DNA of 45,220 bases from contig JAFIFE010000013.1 in NCBI GenBank assembly GCA_020832185.1, positions 1 through 45,220 of the forward strand. The letters run 5' to 3'. This document shows positions 24,429 through 33,195 of this stretch, in pieces. The notes under the pieces are model-generated. The model was not told the DNA's origin. It searched no databases and saw only the letters and a program-made list of their open reading frames with translations. Source of the stretch: Alkalibacterium sp. Its GTDB lineage: Bacteria; Bacillota; Bacilli; Lactobacillales; Carnobacteriaceae_A. The position numbers and the translations under genes are program-made. Every line of letters starts with the position of its first letter. The first letter of the stretch is position 1.

Positions 24429-25675
24429 TTTAAATCCTCCCATCTGCTTGCTAATGAGTCATAGTGCGCGTTCAATGCTTCTTCTTTAGCCATTCGCATG
24501 CCGCTTGGAGCCATTCGCAAGAAGGTGTCTTTTTCCAGGGCTATCACTGAGTTTGTGCGAAGAAAATCGTTCACTGTCAACCCATTACTGAAACGCGCTG
24601 TTCCCCCTGTAGGAAGGACATGACTCGGTCCGGCAACGTAATCACCAATCGCTTCTGGAGAATAGTCGCCGATGAATAATGCGCCAGCAGTGGTAATGCG
24701 CTCAATATACTCACTAGCGTCTTTAGTCTGAATGGATACATGTTCTCCTGCAATAAGATTGATAATCTCGATTGTTTCATCAGTGGATTCAGTCAATATA
24801 TTATAGTGATGATTGGCTAGGCTTTCCTGAATAATAGATGCTCGCGGCTGTTTTTTCAGTGCTTTTTGAACAGCACCATATATTTCCTGCAGCTTGCCTT
24901 CGTTTGAACTAACTAAGAAGGTACGTGCTTCTATATCGTGTTCTGCCTGTGCAAGAATATCATAAGCTGCCCATGTGGCATTGGTGGTTTCGTCTACTGC
25001 GATCACTATTTCACTGGGTCCGGCTATTGAATCAATTCCGACTTCACCATATACCAGTTTTTTAGCTAAAGCCACATACTGATTCCCGGGTCCCACTATT
25101 TTATCCACTTTAGGGATGGTTTCTGTCCCGTAGGCTAATGCGGCAATGGCTTGTGCGCCACCGACCTGATAGACATGGTCAACGCCTGCAATACGACACG
25201 CGGCCAGTATTGCAGGATGAACACCATCTGCTTGTGGTGGTGTGGTAACGATGATTTCATTGACACCTGCTACTTTAGCCAGTACAGCTGTCATCAGTAC
25301 GGTCGAAAGAAGGGGAGCTGTGCCACCAGGAACATAAATACCTACACGATTTAAAGGATGAACCTTTTGAAACAACTCAGTGCCTTCGCTATCTGTCAGT
25401 TTGATGGATTCCTGATACGTTCTAATGTTCTCGTGTGCTTCCTCCATCGATTCTCTCAACTTCTTATCAATTTTCTGAACGGCAGTTTCAAGGTCGCCAT
25501 GAGGTATCTCCAAGTCAGTGAGTTCAACGTGATCGAACTGTTCGCTGAATGTCTTTAACGCGCGGTCCTTTTTTTCCTGAACGGCTTGAATAATTTCCAT
25601 AACAGCTGTTGTTTTGGTCCAGTCAACACTATTGATCGTTTCAAATTTAGCTTTGAATGATTGAGTTGTATACAT
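24425..25675 (-). CDS. hisD: Histidinol dehydrogenase
   Basis: The 416-aa protein has GIYVPGGTAPLLSTVLM, VGGAQAIAALAYGT, VGPGNQYV, GPSEIVI, AEHDIEA and GPSHVLPTGGTARF, the zinc, NAD and catalytic segments of HisD. It oxidises histidinol to histidine in two steps. The ATG directly follows the hisG TAA stop. Confidence 0.97.
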   Translation of the reverse strand: MYTTQSFKAKFETINSVDWTKTTAVMEIIQAVQEKKDRALKTFSEQFDHVELTDLEIPHGDLETAVQKIDKKLRESMEEAHENIRTYQESIKLTDSEGTELFQKVHPLNRVGIYVPGGTAPLLSTVLMTAVLAKVAGVNEIIVTTPPQADGVHPAILAACRIAGVDHVYQVGGAQAIAALAYGTETIPKVDKIVGPGNQYVALAKKLVYGEVGIDSIAGPSEIVIAVDETTNATWAAYDILAQAEHDIEARTFLVSSNEGKLQEIYGAVQKALKKQPRASIIQESLANHHYNILTESTDETIEIINLIAGEHVSIQTKDASEYIERITTAGALFIGDYSPEAIGDYVAGPSHVLPTGGTARFSNGLTVNDFLRTNSVIALEKDTFLRMAPSGMRMAKEEALNAHYDSLASRWEDLK

Positions 25676-26284
25676 TTACACACCTGCTTTTTTAAATTGA
25701 TTGATGATAGCTTGTATTTCTTCATTTTTAGAAAAGAATGCATGCTTGTTTGCAATGAGACGGGCATTGATTTCATGAAGCTGAACTTGCTCTTCCAGCC
25801 CATTTTCTCTAAGAGTTGTCCCTGTCTGAACAATATCCATGATGGCATCGGCCATATCAATAGTAGCGGCCAGTTCGACGGAGCCTTTCAGATAAATGAT
25901 TTTGACAGGCTGCATGATGGAATCAAAATAGTCCTGCGTGAATCGAACATACTTGGTAGCGACAACGGGATAAGTCTCCTGTGGGTTTTTGGCTGCCAAT
26001 GCAAAGTGACAGTACCCGAAAGGCAAATCCATCAAATTATTAATATGTCTCTTCTGCTCGTATAAGACATCACTGCCTGTTATACCAAGATCTGCCACGC
26101 CTTCTTCAACATAGACAGGCACATCTTCCCCTTTAACCAGTAAGAAACGGATCGAATCTGTTTCAACAACGAGTTCTCTGGAGACAGACTCAAGTGCGTC
26201 ACTTAAATGAGTCAGCTCTTTGCTTTTCAAAAAAGCTATAAAATCTTTTAATTGTCTTCCTTTAGATAATGCAATAGTTATCAT
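25676..26284 (-). CDS. hisG: ATP phosphoribosyltransferase, short catalytic subunit
   Basis: The 202-aa product is the short HisGS type, which lacks the C-terminal regulatory domain and needs HisZ. ITIALSKGR at the start, EGVADLGITGSDVL and the PRPP loop DIVQTGTTLRENGL are present. It catalyses the first committed step, condensing ATP and PRPP. GGAGGAAA precedes the ATG, 23 bp after hisZ. Confidence 0.97.
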   Translation of the reverse strand: MITIALSKGRQLKDFIAFLKSKELTHLSDALESVSRELVVETDSIRFLLVKGEDVPVYVEEGVADLGITGSDVLYEQKRHINNLMDLPFGYCHFALAAKNPQETYPVVATKYVRFTQDYFDSIMQPVKIIYLKGSVELAATIDMADAIMDIVQTGTTLRENGLEEQVQLHEINARLIANKHAFFSKNEEIQAIINQFKKAGV

Positions 26285-26307
26285 GTCAGTTTCCTCCGAA
26301 AAATTGA

Positions 26308-27153
26308 TTAATAGGTTAGATCAGTCAAGTTGATTGCCATACCAAAAGCTTTTGTGGGGCTTGAATATTGTCCACCTGTGACGATAGGCTCAACTAACTG
26401 ATCTGTATAAAACTGAAGGAAAATACCTTTATAGTAAGACTGAGCAGGCAGTGAAAATAAGTCACTGTACACAGTCGGGATATTTTTCTTTTCAAGCAGA
26501 GCAGACCATTCGATCATTTCGTTTACAGGCTCTTTTAAGTCCGGGAATTTTTCTTTAGCAAACTGCAGTTGATCGGGGACGGGCTGGCTCATTAACTGAA
26601 CTACTGGGTGTTCAGACCCCAAGTGGTGAATGAGGCCATCTAAGTTACGTTCCCTCAATAAGTTTTTGATCTCTGCATCTTCCAGTTCGTCTTGAGACAA
26701 CAGTTTTTTTAACAAAGAATAATGGCTGATTACAGCCACTGAGAGGTCTTGATTTAGATTGGTCTGAATATAATCAAGCAGTTCTTTCATTGCGTCCTGC
26801 TGTTTGATGATAGTTTCCGAAAAGATTTCCATTCCAAACTGCATTTTCTCATGATTGTAAGGATAGACCGGTCCAGAATAAGCGATTTTGGCTGTCTTTA
26901 ATTTATATTTTTTACGGTATCTGACAATCGAGTCAGTCCAGTCACTTCTTAGAGAAAGGAGTGACTCATTTGATTGCCAGGTGTACCGGTTTGTCATTGT
27001 TTTCAGGTCATCAGCAGACAAGTTGTCCCACTGGAATTCTTCTAATATGGATAAATCAAGCAAGTCATACCCTAGATGATTAAAATGATGAAGAAACTCC
27101 CACTCTTTATGTTTTTTGTCTAATATATGATGATTGTTCTGTTCGAATAGCAT
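26308..27153 (-). CDS. hisZ: ATP phosphoribosyltransferase regulatory subunit, short form
   Basis: The protein has a class II histidyl-tRNA-synthetase-like layout weakly visible (LLSLRSDWTDSIVRY; KIAYSGPVYPY; GIFLQFYTD; VTGGQYSS) and lies immediately before hisG, as HisZ does. It allosterically completes the short HisG. I set the start at the ATG at 27153, with GAGGAAACG upstream; longer starts (TTG at 27195, ATG at 27168) lack ribosome binding sites. At about 281 aa it is shorter than usual HisZ (320-390), the loss being mainly in the C-terminal part. It is the first gene of the leftward operon; no T-box or attenuator is visible upstream. Confidence 0.88.
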   Translation of the reverse strand: MLFEQNNHHILDKKHKEWEFLHHFNHLGYDLLDLSILEEFQWDNLSADDLKTMTNRYTWQSNESLLSLRSDWTDSIVRYRKKYKLKTAKIAYSGPVYPYNHEKMQFGMEIFSETIIKQQDAMKELLDYIQTNLNQDLSVAVISHYSLLKKLLSQDELEDAEIKNLLRERNLDGLIHHLGSEHPVVQLMSQPVPDQLQFAKEKFPDLKEPVNEMIEWSALLEKKNIPTVYSDLFSLPAQSYYKGIFLQFYTDQLVEPIVTGGQYSSPTKAFGMAINLTDLTY

Positions 27154-27288
27154 CAGTCGTTTCCTCATTTCTATTTTAGTATGATTTTGATACAATAACT
27201 GTACAAATCAGTTAATTAAAAAAATACTAACATAAAATTAGTGTTTGTGAAAGCTGTTTTCATTAACCAGTATTTACAGGGGGATATT

Positions 27289-28074
27289 ATGCAATCAGAC
27301 AATCATATTCATACGCACTATTGTCCGCACGGTTCAGACCATATAATGGAAGATTATGTTAAATCTGCTATAAGAAAAGGCATAAAACGCATCACATTTA
27401 CAGAGCATGCTCCTTTAGTGATAGAAGATACTACACCAGAAAAAGATAGTGCCATGGCTTTGGAAAATGTAGAAGCCTATATCAATGAAGGAAGGATGCT
27501 GAAGAAAAAGTACCTTGCAGATATTGAAATAAATCTGGGATTCGAAGTCGACTACATTGAGGGGAAAGAAATGGAAACAGTACGCTTCTTACAAAAATAC
27601 CCGGAAATGATTCCTTATTCAATTCTCAGTGTCCATTTTATTAAGTTGTCAAAAGATGATTATTTCTGTATAGACTATGATAAAGAGTCATTTTTAGTTA
27701 AGATTGAGGAAGTGGGCTATGAAAAGGTAACAGCCATCTACGAGCATACTCTCAACCTGGCTTTATCACGCCCCTTTAAAGAGTATACTCCAAAAACGAT
27801 CGGGCATATCACCCTGATCGATAAATTTAAAAACTCTTACCCGTTTGAAAATCAGATAGACTGGTCGGGTATACTAAAAAAAATCAAGTCTAACGGGTAT
27901 CATATGGACTATAATTTTGCAGGTTTGGATAAACCCTATTACAAAGAGACGTATCCGCCTGAGCATCTAGTAAAGAAAGCTGTTGAGCTGGGGATCCCAC
28001 TATCTTATGGATCTGATGCACACCACCCAGATGATGTAGGGCGCTATTTTGAAAGGAGTGTAGAAAATGGATAA
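27289..28074 (+). CDS. hisJ: Histidinol-phosphatase, PHP family
   Basis: The PHP domain opens DNHIHTHYCPHG (His6, His8 metal ligands), with TFTEHAPL, GFEVDYI, SVHFI and YGSDAHHPDDVG at the end. This 261-aa enzyme supplies the histidinol-phosphate phosphatase lacking from the operon. The ATG at 27289 has AGGGGGA five bases upstream; a GTG at 27241 was rejected. It is divergent from hisZ across 135 bp that contain no recognised leader; a weak ACTAA-N7-TTAGT repeat lies at 27226-27242. The end overlaps the PC4-like gene by 8 bp. Confidence 0.93.
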   Translation: MQSDNHIHTHYCPHGSDHIMEDYVKSAIRKGIKRITFTEHAPLVIEDTTPEKDSAMALENVEAYINEGRMLKKKYLADIEINLGFEVDYIEGKEMETVRFLQKYPEMIPYSILSVHFIKLSKDDYFCIDYDKESFLVKIEEVGYEKVTAIYEHTLNLALSRPFKEYTPKTIGHITLIDKFKNSYPFENQIDWSGILKKIKSNGYHMDYNFAGLDKPYYKETYPPEHLVKKAVELGIPLSYGSDAHHPDDVGRYFERSVENG

Positions 28075-28288
28075 ATTATCATATGAAGTTCTCGAACATC
28101 TAGCTGTATTATCTAAATCACCCAAAGGCTGGACTAAAGAGTTGAACCTTGTGAGCTGGAATGATCGACCGGCAAAATTTGATATTAGAGAATGGAGTCC
28201 GGATCACTCAAAAATGGGTAAAGGCATAACGCTCAGTAATGAAGAAATGACGGCTCTGAAAAAACAATTACTTGAAATTGAACTGTAA
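28067..28288 (+). CDS. YdbC-like PC4-family single-stranded-DNA-binding protein
   Basis: The 73-aa protein matches the bacterial PC4 homologue YdbC of Lactococcus over its length: LAVLSKSPKGWTKELNLVSWN, then DIREWSPDHSKMGKGITLS. These are the core beta-sheet and helix of the PC4 fold, which binds ssDNA as a dimer. AAAGGAG within the hisJ end precedes the ATG. The overlap with hisJ suggests coupled expression, but a link to histidine synthesis is not established. Confidence 0.9.
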   Translation: MDKLSYEVLEHLAVLSKSPKGWTKELNLVSWNDRPAKFDIREWSPDHSKMGKGITLSNEEMTALKKQLLEIEL

Positions 28289-28333
28289 AGACAGGTAAAC
28301 TGTTTATAACTATCCAGTCGAAGGAGAGATCAC

Positions 28334-29140
28334 ATGGAAAAAGTTCGTTTGAATAACGGAATCTCAGTGCCTTATCTAGGAACAGGGACCAACACATATG
28401 GAAAAGAAAATAATGAGTATAATGGCGAGTTAAATGGAGATTTTTCAGCATTAGAATCAGCAATTGAATGTGGATACCGTCTGATCGACACTGCCATATC
28501 TTACCGGAATGAAGCAGGTGTAGGGGAAACAATCAAGAAAAGTGGGGTTCCACGTGAAGAGTTCTACATCACAACAAAAATACCCGCAGATGATCAGTAT
28601 ATCAAAGACAAAGATACTGTAAGAGAAACACTTAATCAGAGTTTGAGTAATCTACAGACCGATTACATTGATGTATACTTGATCCATAAACCAATCGAAG
28701 ACGAACAGAAACTGAGACACACTTGGGAAGTGCTTGAAGAGTATGTGAGTAACGGCAAAATAAAAACCATTGGGGTATCTAATTTCTCAATAGAAGATTT
28801 AAAACGATTAGACCAATTCGCTACAGTCAAACCCGCTATCAATCAGATCAAATCAAATCCGACTCATTGGAATAATGAGTGGATAAAATATATGTTTACT
28901 GAAGATATAAGACCTCAGGCCTGGGGACCAATGAAAACAACAGATGATCATAAAAAGCAACTCAGTGAAATAGGAGAAAGTTATAATAAGTCATGGAGTC
29001 AAGTTTTGCTGCGATACCAAACTCAGCGAGGAATCATTGTCATTCCCAAATCGCATAACAAGGATAATCAGAAAGCGAACCTGGAAAGCATGGATTTCCT
29101 ACTTTCTGAAGAGGACATGAAAAAGATCGATCAATTATAA
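28334..29140 (+). CDS. Aldo/keto reductase
   Basis: The 268-aa barrel has the catalytic tetrad Asp52 and Tyr57 (LIDTAISY), Lys82 (TTKIP) and His118 (YLIHKP), with VSNFS and the NADPH-binding IPKSHNKDN segment near the end. Such enzymes reduce aldehydes and ketones with NADPH; the natural substrate is unknown. AAGGAGAG precedes the ATG. The tail is slightly short compared with many members (about 275-280 aa). Confidence 0.93.
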   Translation: MEKVRLNNGISVPYLGTGTNTYGKENNEYNGELNGDFSALESAIECGYRLIDTAISYRNEAGVGETIKKSGVPREEFYITTKIPADDQYIKDKDTVRETLNQSLSNLQTDYIDVYLIHKPIEDEQKLRHTWEVLEEYVSNGKIKTIGVSNFSIEDLKRLDQFATVKPAINQIKSNPTHWNNEWIKYMFTEDIRPQAWGPMKTTDDHKKQLSEIGESYNKSWSQVLLRYQTQRGIIVIPKSHNKDNQKANLESMDFLLSEEDMKKIDQL

Positions 29141-29147
29141 TAAGTAA

Positions 29148-29189
29148 AAGCCTCTCTGTGCACTAGTTCTCTAGTACACAGGGAGGCTT
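29148..29189. terminator. Terminator between convergent genes
   Basis: Arms from AAGCCTCTCTGTGCACTAG and its near-complement around a 4-nt loop. It serves the aldo/keto reductase and possibly RNase H from the other side. Confidence 0.88.
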
Positions 29190-29192
29190 GGT

Positions 29193-29786
29193 TTATCTTA
29201 AAGCATTTTTTGCAAGTTGATCTGCCCGTTCATTGTAATCTATTCCTGAATGAGCTTTCACCTTAACAAATGAAACAGTTATCTCTTTAGCTAACTTTTG
29301 ATAAAAGGTGACGTAATCTTTCGATACCGTCTTGTTCGCACGCCATTTACCTAAAGCCCACATCTCGATGCCTAAGTAGTCATAGTGGATGATAATCGAC
29401 TTATATTTCTGGTCGATAGCCCACTTGATTGCATTCAATGCACCGAAGCATTCTCCTGCAATTTGAAAGCTTTCTGCGTAAGTCGGATCATCACCTGAAT
29501 TAGCTATTTCTTCAATGATCTTTCCGTTTTTGATCAATACGACGCCGTAGCTGTATTTCTTGGACCGTTTATCAAAGGATCCATCAACATAAGCCAGCAC
29601 GGTGTCTTCTGTTTCAATTAGAGAGGGAGCAGATGACTCATTCAAGTAATTATCAGCTTCTTCCCGATTGGCAAATGATTTAAACTCGGCATTAGAATAC
29701 CCGGATATCACGTTTTGTGCTTCAGGCCAGGTGGTGAATATACCCGTCTGTCTTCCTTTTTTTACAGCATAATATTTTTTCGGCAT
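29193..29786 (-). CDS. RNase HI with N-terminal hybrid-binding (viroplasmin-like) domain
   Basis: Residues 1-46 form the RHBD/viroplasmin domain (YYAVKKGRQTGIFTTWPEA) that binds RNA/DNA hybrids. The RNase H domain has the DEDD set: Asp68 (YVDGSF), Glu112 (AGECFG), Asp136 (HYDYLG) and Asp189 (NERADQLAK). It cleaves RNA in hybrids. The ATG follows AAGGAG by eight bases. No partner gene is evident. Confidence 0.95.
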   Translation of the reverse strand: MPKKYYAVKKGRQTGIFTTWPEAQNVISGYSNAEFKSFANREEADNYLNESSAPSLIETEDTVLAYVDGSFDKRSKKYSYGVVLIKNGKIIEEIANSGDDPTYAESFQIAGECFGALNAIKWAIDQKYKSIIIHYDYLGIEMWALGKWRANKTVSKDYVTFYQKLAKEITVSFVKVKAHSGIDYNERADQLAKNALR

Positions 29787-29910
29787 ATATATCTCCTTGC
29801 TATTTTTCTAATCTAACTCTAGAAGAGAAAGGAGATTTTGTCAATGACCGTTCACCTTCTATGACCAGCAGTCATGAATTAGAGAGCTGTTTATCTTATG
29901 TACAAACTAT

Positions 29911-29961
29911 AAACAAAGGTGTCTTTATCCTGTAAAGGGGATAAAGACACCTTTGTTTTTA
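29911..29961 (-). terminator. Perfect 20-bp hairpin terminator of the 188-aa membrane protein gene
   Basis: Arms at 29911-29930 and 29939-29958 are perfectly complementary with an 8-nt loop. On the minus strand it follows the stop of the membrane gene; plus-strand Ts also follow. Confidence 0.9.
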
Positions 29962-29991
29962 AGTATCTGCTTTATATTATTTAAGTCAGTG

Positions 29992-30558
29992 TTAATCAGC
30001 CTGATGAAGTGCAAATCTTTTTTTCTGAAACAAAATAACGACTCCAAAGTGAAAGAGGGTCCAAATCAGGATGGCTGTAAAGGGGATAAAGAAAAGCCAT
30101 GAGGCTGCAACCACTCCAATGGAAGCAACATGCCAGTAAACGAAGCCAACGCCTATAGTCAGTACGCCATGGATATACTGGCTGACTCTTCGCCACTGAT
30201 CGATCATACTGATGCCCTTCATTGCCAATGCGACCAGAAAGGCAGCTAAGGCTGCGTATCCGAAGGGATTAGTCATGGCAGGAAAGCGTATAGCTGCTAT
30301 CAGGTTCATCTCAGCAGCTAAATGAAAGACGACCAGTAACATTCCGGATGCTCCTGCTGCAATACTTGCCACCTGATTCTTCCACTCAGAGGTTAAGATA
30401 ATAAAAGACAGCGACAGGTACGCCAGGACCCCAACTACCATTGAAAGTGAGTGTGTGGGAAAGACCGGAATGACCGTACGGAATAAACCCCAGAACATGG
30501 AAAGGGACAAAAGACTGAAAAGACCTAAAACGATTACTTTTTTCTTCTGCATATGCAT
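29992..30558 (-). CDS. Uncharacterised six-helix membrane protein
   Basis: The 188-aa protein has about six hydrophobic segments and no family that I recognise. Charged residues are few; an IDQWRRVSQYIHG loop separates helices four and five, and the C-terminus is basic (FQKKRFALHQ). AAAGGAG seven bases before the ATG and a strong terminator make it a real monocistronic gene. It is divergent from cardiolipin synthase. Function unknown. Confidence 0.8.
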   Translation of the reverse strand: MHMQKKKVIVLGLFSLLSLSMFWGLFRTVIPVFPTHSLSMVVGVLAYLSLSFIILTSEWKNQVASIAAGASGMLLVVFHLAAEMNLIAAIRFPAMTNPFGYAALAAFLVALAMKGISMIDQWRRVSQYIHGVLTIGVGFVYWHVASIGVVAASWLFFIPFTAILIWTLFHFGVVILFQKKRFALHQAD

Positions 30559-30700
30559 GTGAAGACTCCTTTCGATTTTAGTTTACCCTATTAAAACATT
30601 ACCATAATCAAGGAGGAGGATAAATCAAAAACCCTTAATGAAGTAGTGACAAACCGGTCAAAAACAGGTAGTCTTAAAAGGGAGTAAAGGAGTGTGCAAA

Positions 30701-32245
30701 ATGGGTAAAAAAGCCTTGATGTATTTATTTAAAAGACGAGTTCTCCTGGCATTATTTATTATTATTCAATTCGTTATATTTGGCTTCATTATTAATCAGT
30801 CACTAGCCTATTCCATTTTTTGGGAAGCGTTCTTTACATTGCTTTCTATAGGAGTAGCTTTTCATGTCGTCTGGAAAAAAGGAAAGGAAGCTTACAAGAT
30901 AACCTGGATTCTTCAAGTACTGATTTTTCCTGTATATGGGACGTTATTCTATCTCATGTTCAACAGGCAGACGCATACTAAGAAATTACAAGAGAAATTG
31001 GAAAAGATATATAAGCTCCATTTAAGCCATTCTTTACATGAAGACGAGACACTCGTTTCGGCTAAAGAAATGTATCCGGCTCACGGAAGACTGATGCATT
31101 ATCTATCTCAGACAGGCGGATTTCCAATATATAACCAAACTGAGACAGATTATTATCCTTTAGGTGAAGATTATTTCGAAGCAATGATTCAGGCTATTGA
31201 TAAGGCAGAGAAATACATATTTTTTGAGTTTTTCATTATCGCAGAGGGACATATGTGGCAGACCCTTCTAGACTCAATGAGTAAAAAAGCTGAGCAGGGC
31301 GTTGACGTCAGAATAATGTATGATGATATTGGCAGTTTCGTTACACTGCCTTCAGACATAAAAGAAACGCTGGAGAGCAAAGGGATAAAATGCAGAATTT
31401 ACAATCCGTTTCATCCCATCCTGACCTCTTCACAAAACAACCGTGACCACAGAAAAATTCTCTCAGTCGATGGACACACTGCCTTTACGGGCGGGATCAA
31501 TATTGCTGATGAATATATAAATAGAATCGAACGGTTCGGGCACTGGAAAGATAATGGGGTAAGATTGAAAGGGAAAGGGGCCTGGGGGTTAACGTTGATC
31601 TTTCTGCAATTATGGCAGACAATGGACGAGTCATTGACCGACGAGGATATCTCATCCTTAAAGCCTGATTTCAGTGGAGTAAAAGAGAACGTTGTGCAGA
31701 CAAGTTTTGTTCAGCCGTTCTCAGATAGCCCCACTGATAAAATAAATTACGGGGAACATGTTTTTATTAAAATGATTCATTCAGCAAAACAATCGGTAGT
31801 CATCTATACGCCGTACCTGATTTTAGACGATAACCTTGAAACGGCATTGATACTGGCTGCTGAGAGTGGAGTCGACGTGAAAATCATCACACCAAAGAAA
31901 TGGGATAAATACCTGGTCCATCTGACGACCCGCTCTTATTATGCAGAGCTGATTGAAGCCGGAATAAAGATATATGAATACACTCCTGGGTTTATGCATG
32001 CTAAAACCGTAATGATTGATGATGAGGTTGCCCTAGTGGGGACAATAAATTTTGATTACCGAAGTCTCTATCTGCACTTTGAAAATGCAGTGATTCTCTA
32101 TGGTGGGTCAGTTATGCAGGAAATAAGAAACGATATTGATGAAACACTCGTACGCAGCGAAGACATAAAGAAAGAATCGATATCGCAATCAAAAGGCGTT
32201 CGTTTTTTAAAAAGCATATTGAGATTATTTGCTCCTTTAATGTAA
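30701..32245 (+). CDS. cls: Cardiolipin synthase
   Basis: Two N-terminal helices (about residues 14-32 and 38-57) precede two phospholipase-D HKD motifs: DHRKILSVDG (His250, Lys252, Asp257) and MHAKTVMIDD (His433, Lys435, Asp440), with FTGGIN and VGTINFDYRS following each. It joins two phosphatidylglycerols to give cardiolipin at the membrane. I took the ATG at 30701, eight bases after GGAG, rather than a GTG at 30692 that overlaps it. The 514-aa length is typical. Confidence 0.96.
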   Translation: MGKKALMYLFKRRVLLALFIIIQFVIFGFIINQSLAYSIFWEAFFTLLSIGVAFHVVWKKGKEAYKITWILQVLIFPVYGTLFYLMFNRQTHTKKLQEKLEKIYKLHLSHSLHEDETLVSAKEMYPAHGRLMHYLSQTGGFPIYNQTETDYYPLGEDYFEAMIQAIDKAEKYIFFEFFIIAEGHMWQTLLDSMSKKAEQGVDVRIMYDDIGSFVTLPSDIKETLESKGIKCRIYNPFHPILTSSQNNRDHRKILSVDGHTAFTGGINIADEYINRIERFGHWKDNGVRLKGKGAWGLTLIFLQLWQTMDESLTDEDISSLKPDFSGVKENVVQTSFVQPFSDSPTDKINYGEHVFIKMIHSAKQSVVIYTPYLILDDNLETALILAAESGVDVKIITPKKWDKYLVHLTTRSYYAELIEAGIKIYEYTPGFMHAKTVMIDDEVALVGTINFDYRSLYLHFENAVILYGGSVMQEIRNDIDETLVRSEDIKKESISQSKGVRFLKSILRLFAPLM

Positions 32246-32264
32246 TAAGAGAAAGGAAGATAAG

Positions 32265-33140
32265 ATGGATTCAGTAACTATTGGAGAAACAAAAATCACT
32301 TGGTTGAATGGCGGCCTTACAAAAATGGATGGAGGGGCTATGTTTGGCCCTGTACCCAAACCTCTCTGGCGTAGACGTTACCCATGCAATGAGAAAAATC
32401 AGATTGAATTAGTAACCGAACCGATGCTGGTAGAAAAGTCAGACCTTCTATTTTTAATTGATGCAGGAATAGGTAAAGGCAGATTAAGTGACAAGCAGAA
32501 AATGATTTTCGGGGCCAGTGAAGAATCATCTATACAAAACGACTTGAATGAATTAGGATTAAAGCCTGAAGATATTGATTATATTTTGATGACTCACCTG
32601 CATTTTGATCATGTAACGGGACTGGTCAAAGAAGAAAGTGGAAACCTTACAACGGTATACCCTAATGCAAAAATCATTTTAGAAAATAGAGAATGGGCTG
32701 CTATCCGTCATCCTCTTAAACGCACACAAGGAACATACTGGGAAGACAACTGGAAAGCAATTGAATCACAAGTTGTATTATTCGATGATTATTTTGAGGC
32801 GGCACCAGGAATTGAACTGTTCCACACTGGAGGACATAGTCCAGGTCTTTGTATAGTGAAGATTGAAGACGGGAACCAGACAGCCATCCATTTGTCGGAT
32901 ATTTTCCCAACGCATGCCCATCTGAATCCCCTTTGGGTTACGGCTTTTGATGACTATCCCTTAAACTCCATCGAAGCTAAAGAACACTGGATCACTAAAG
33001 GGATCGAACAGGAGTGGCTCTTTCTTTTTTACCATGATGCTTACTTTAGAGCGCTGAAATTCGACAAAGACAGTAGAAGTATCAGCTGGAGTTTGAAACG
33101 CTCAAAAGAACCGGCTATTCCTTTAGACCCATCAAATTAA
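32265..33140 (+). CDS. YtnP-like metallo-beta-lactamase-fold lactonase
   Basis: The 291-aa protein opens with the YtnP-type segment TWLNGGLTKMDGGAMFG and PVPKPLW, and has the zinc motif THLHFDH (His111, His113, Asp115, His116), HTGGHSPG and a late FYHDAY. YtnP of Bacillus subtilis quenches lactone signals, including N-acyl-homoserine lactones, so similar lactone hydrolysis is likely here, though physiological targets are unknown. GAAAGGAAG precedes the ATG. It lies 19 bp after cls. Confidence 0.88.
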   Translation: MDSVTIGETKITWLNGGLTKMDGGAMFGPVPKPLWRRRYPCNEKNQIELVTEPMLVEKSDLLFLIDAGIGKGRLSDKQKMIFGASEESSIQNDLNELGLKPEDIDYILMTHLHFDHVTGLVKEESGNLTTVYPNAKIILENREWAAIRHPLKRTQGTYWEDNWKAIESQVVLFDDYFEAAPGIELFHTGGHSPGLCIVKIEDGNQTAIHLSDIFPTHAHLNPLWVTAFDDYPLNSIEAKEHWITKGIEQEWLFLFYHDAYFRALKFDKDSRSISWSLKRSKEPAIPLDPSN

Positions 33141-33195
33141 CTGAAAAATAGAGAATTGGATACGTGTGTGATAATATTAGGGTGGAGGAGAAACA

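Noticed and set aside
27154-27288. T-box, attenuator or operator before the his operon
   Set aside because: No T-box consensus or terminator hairpin is present; only a weak ACTAA-N7-TTAGT repeat was seen.
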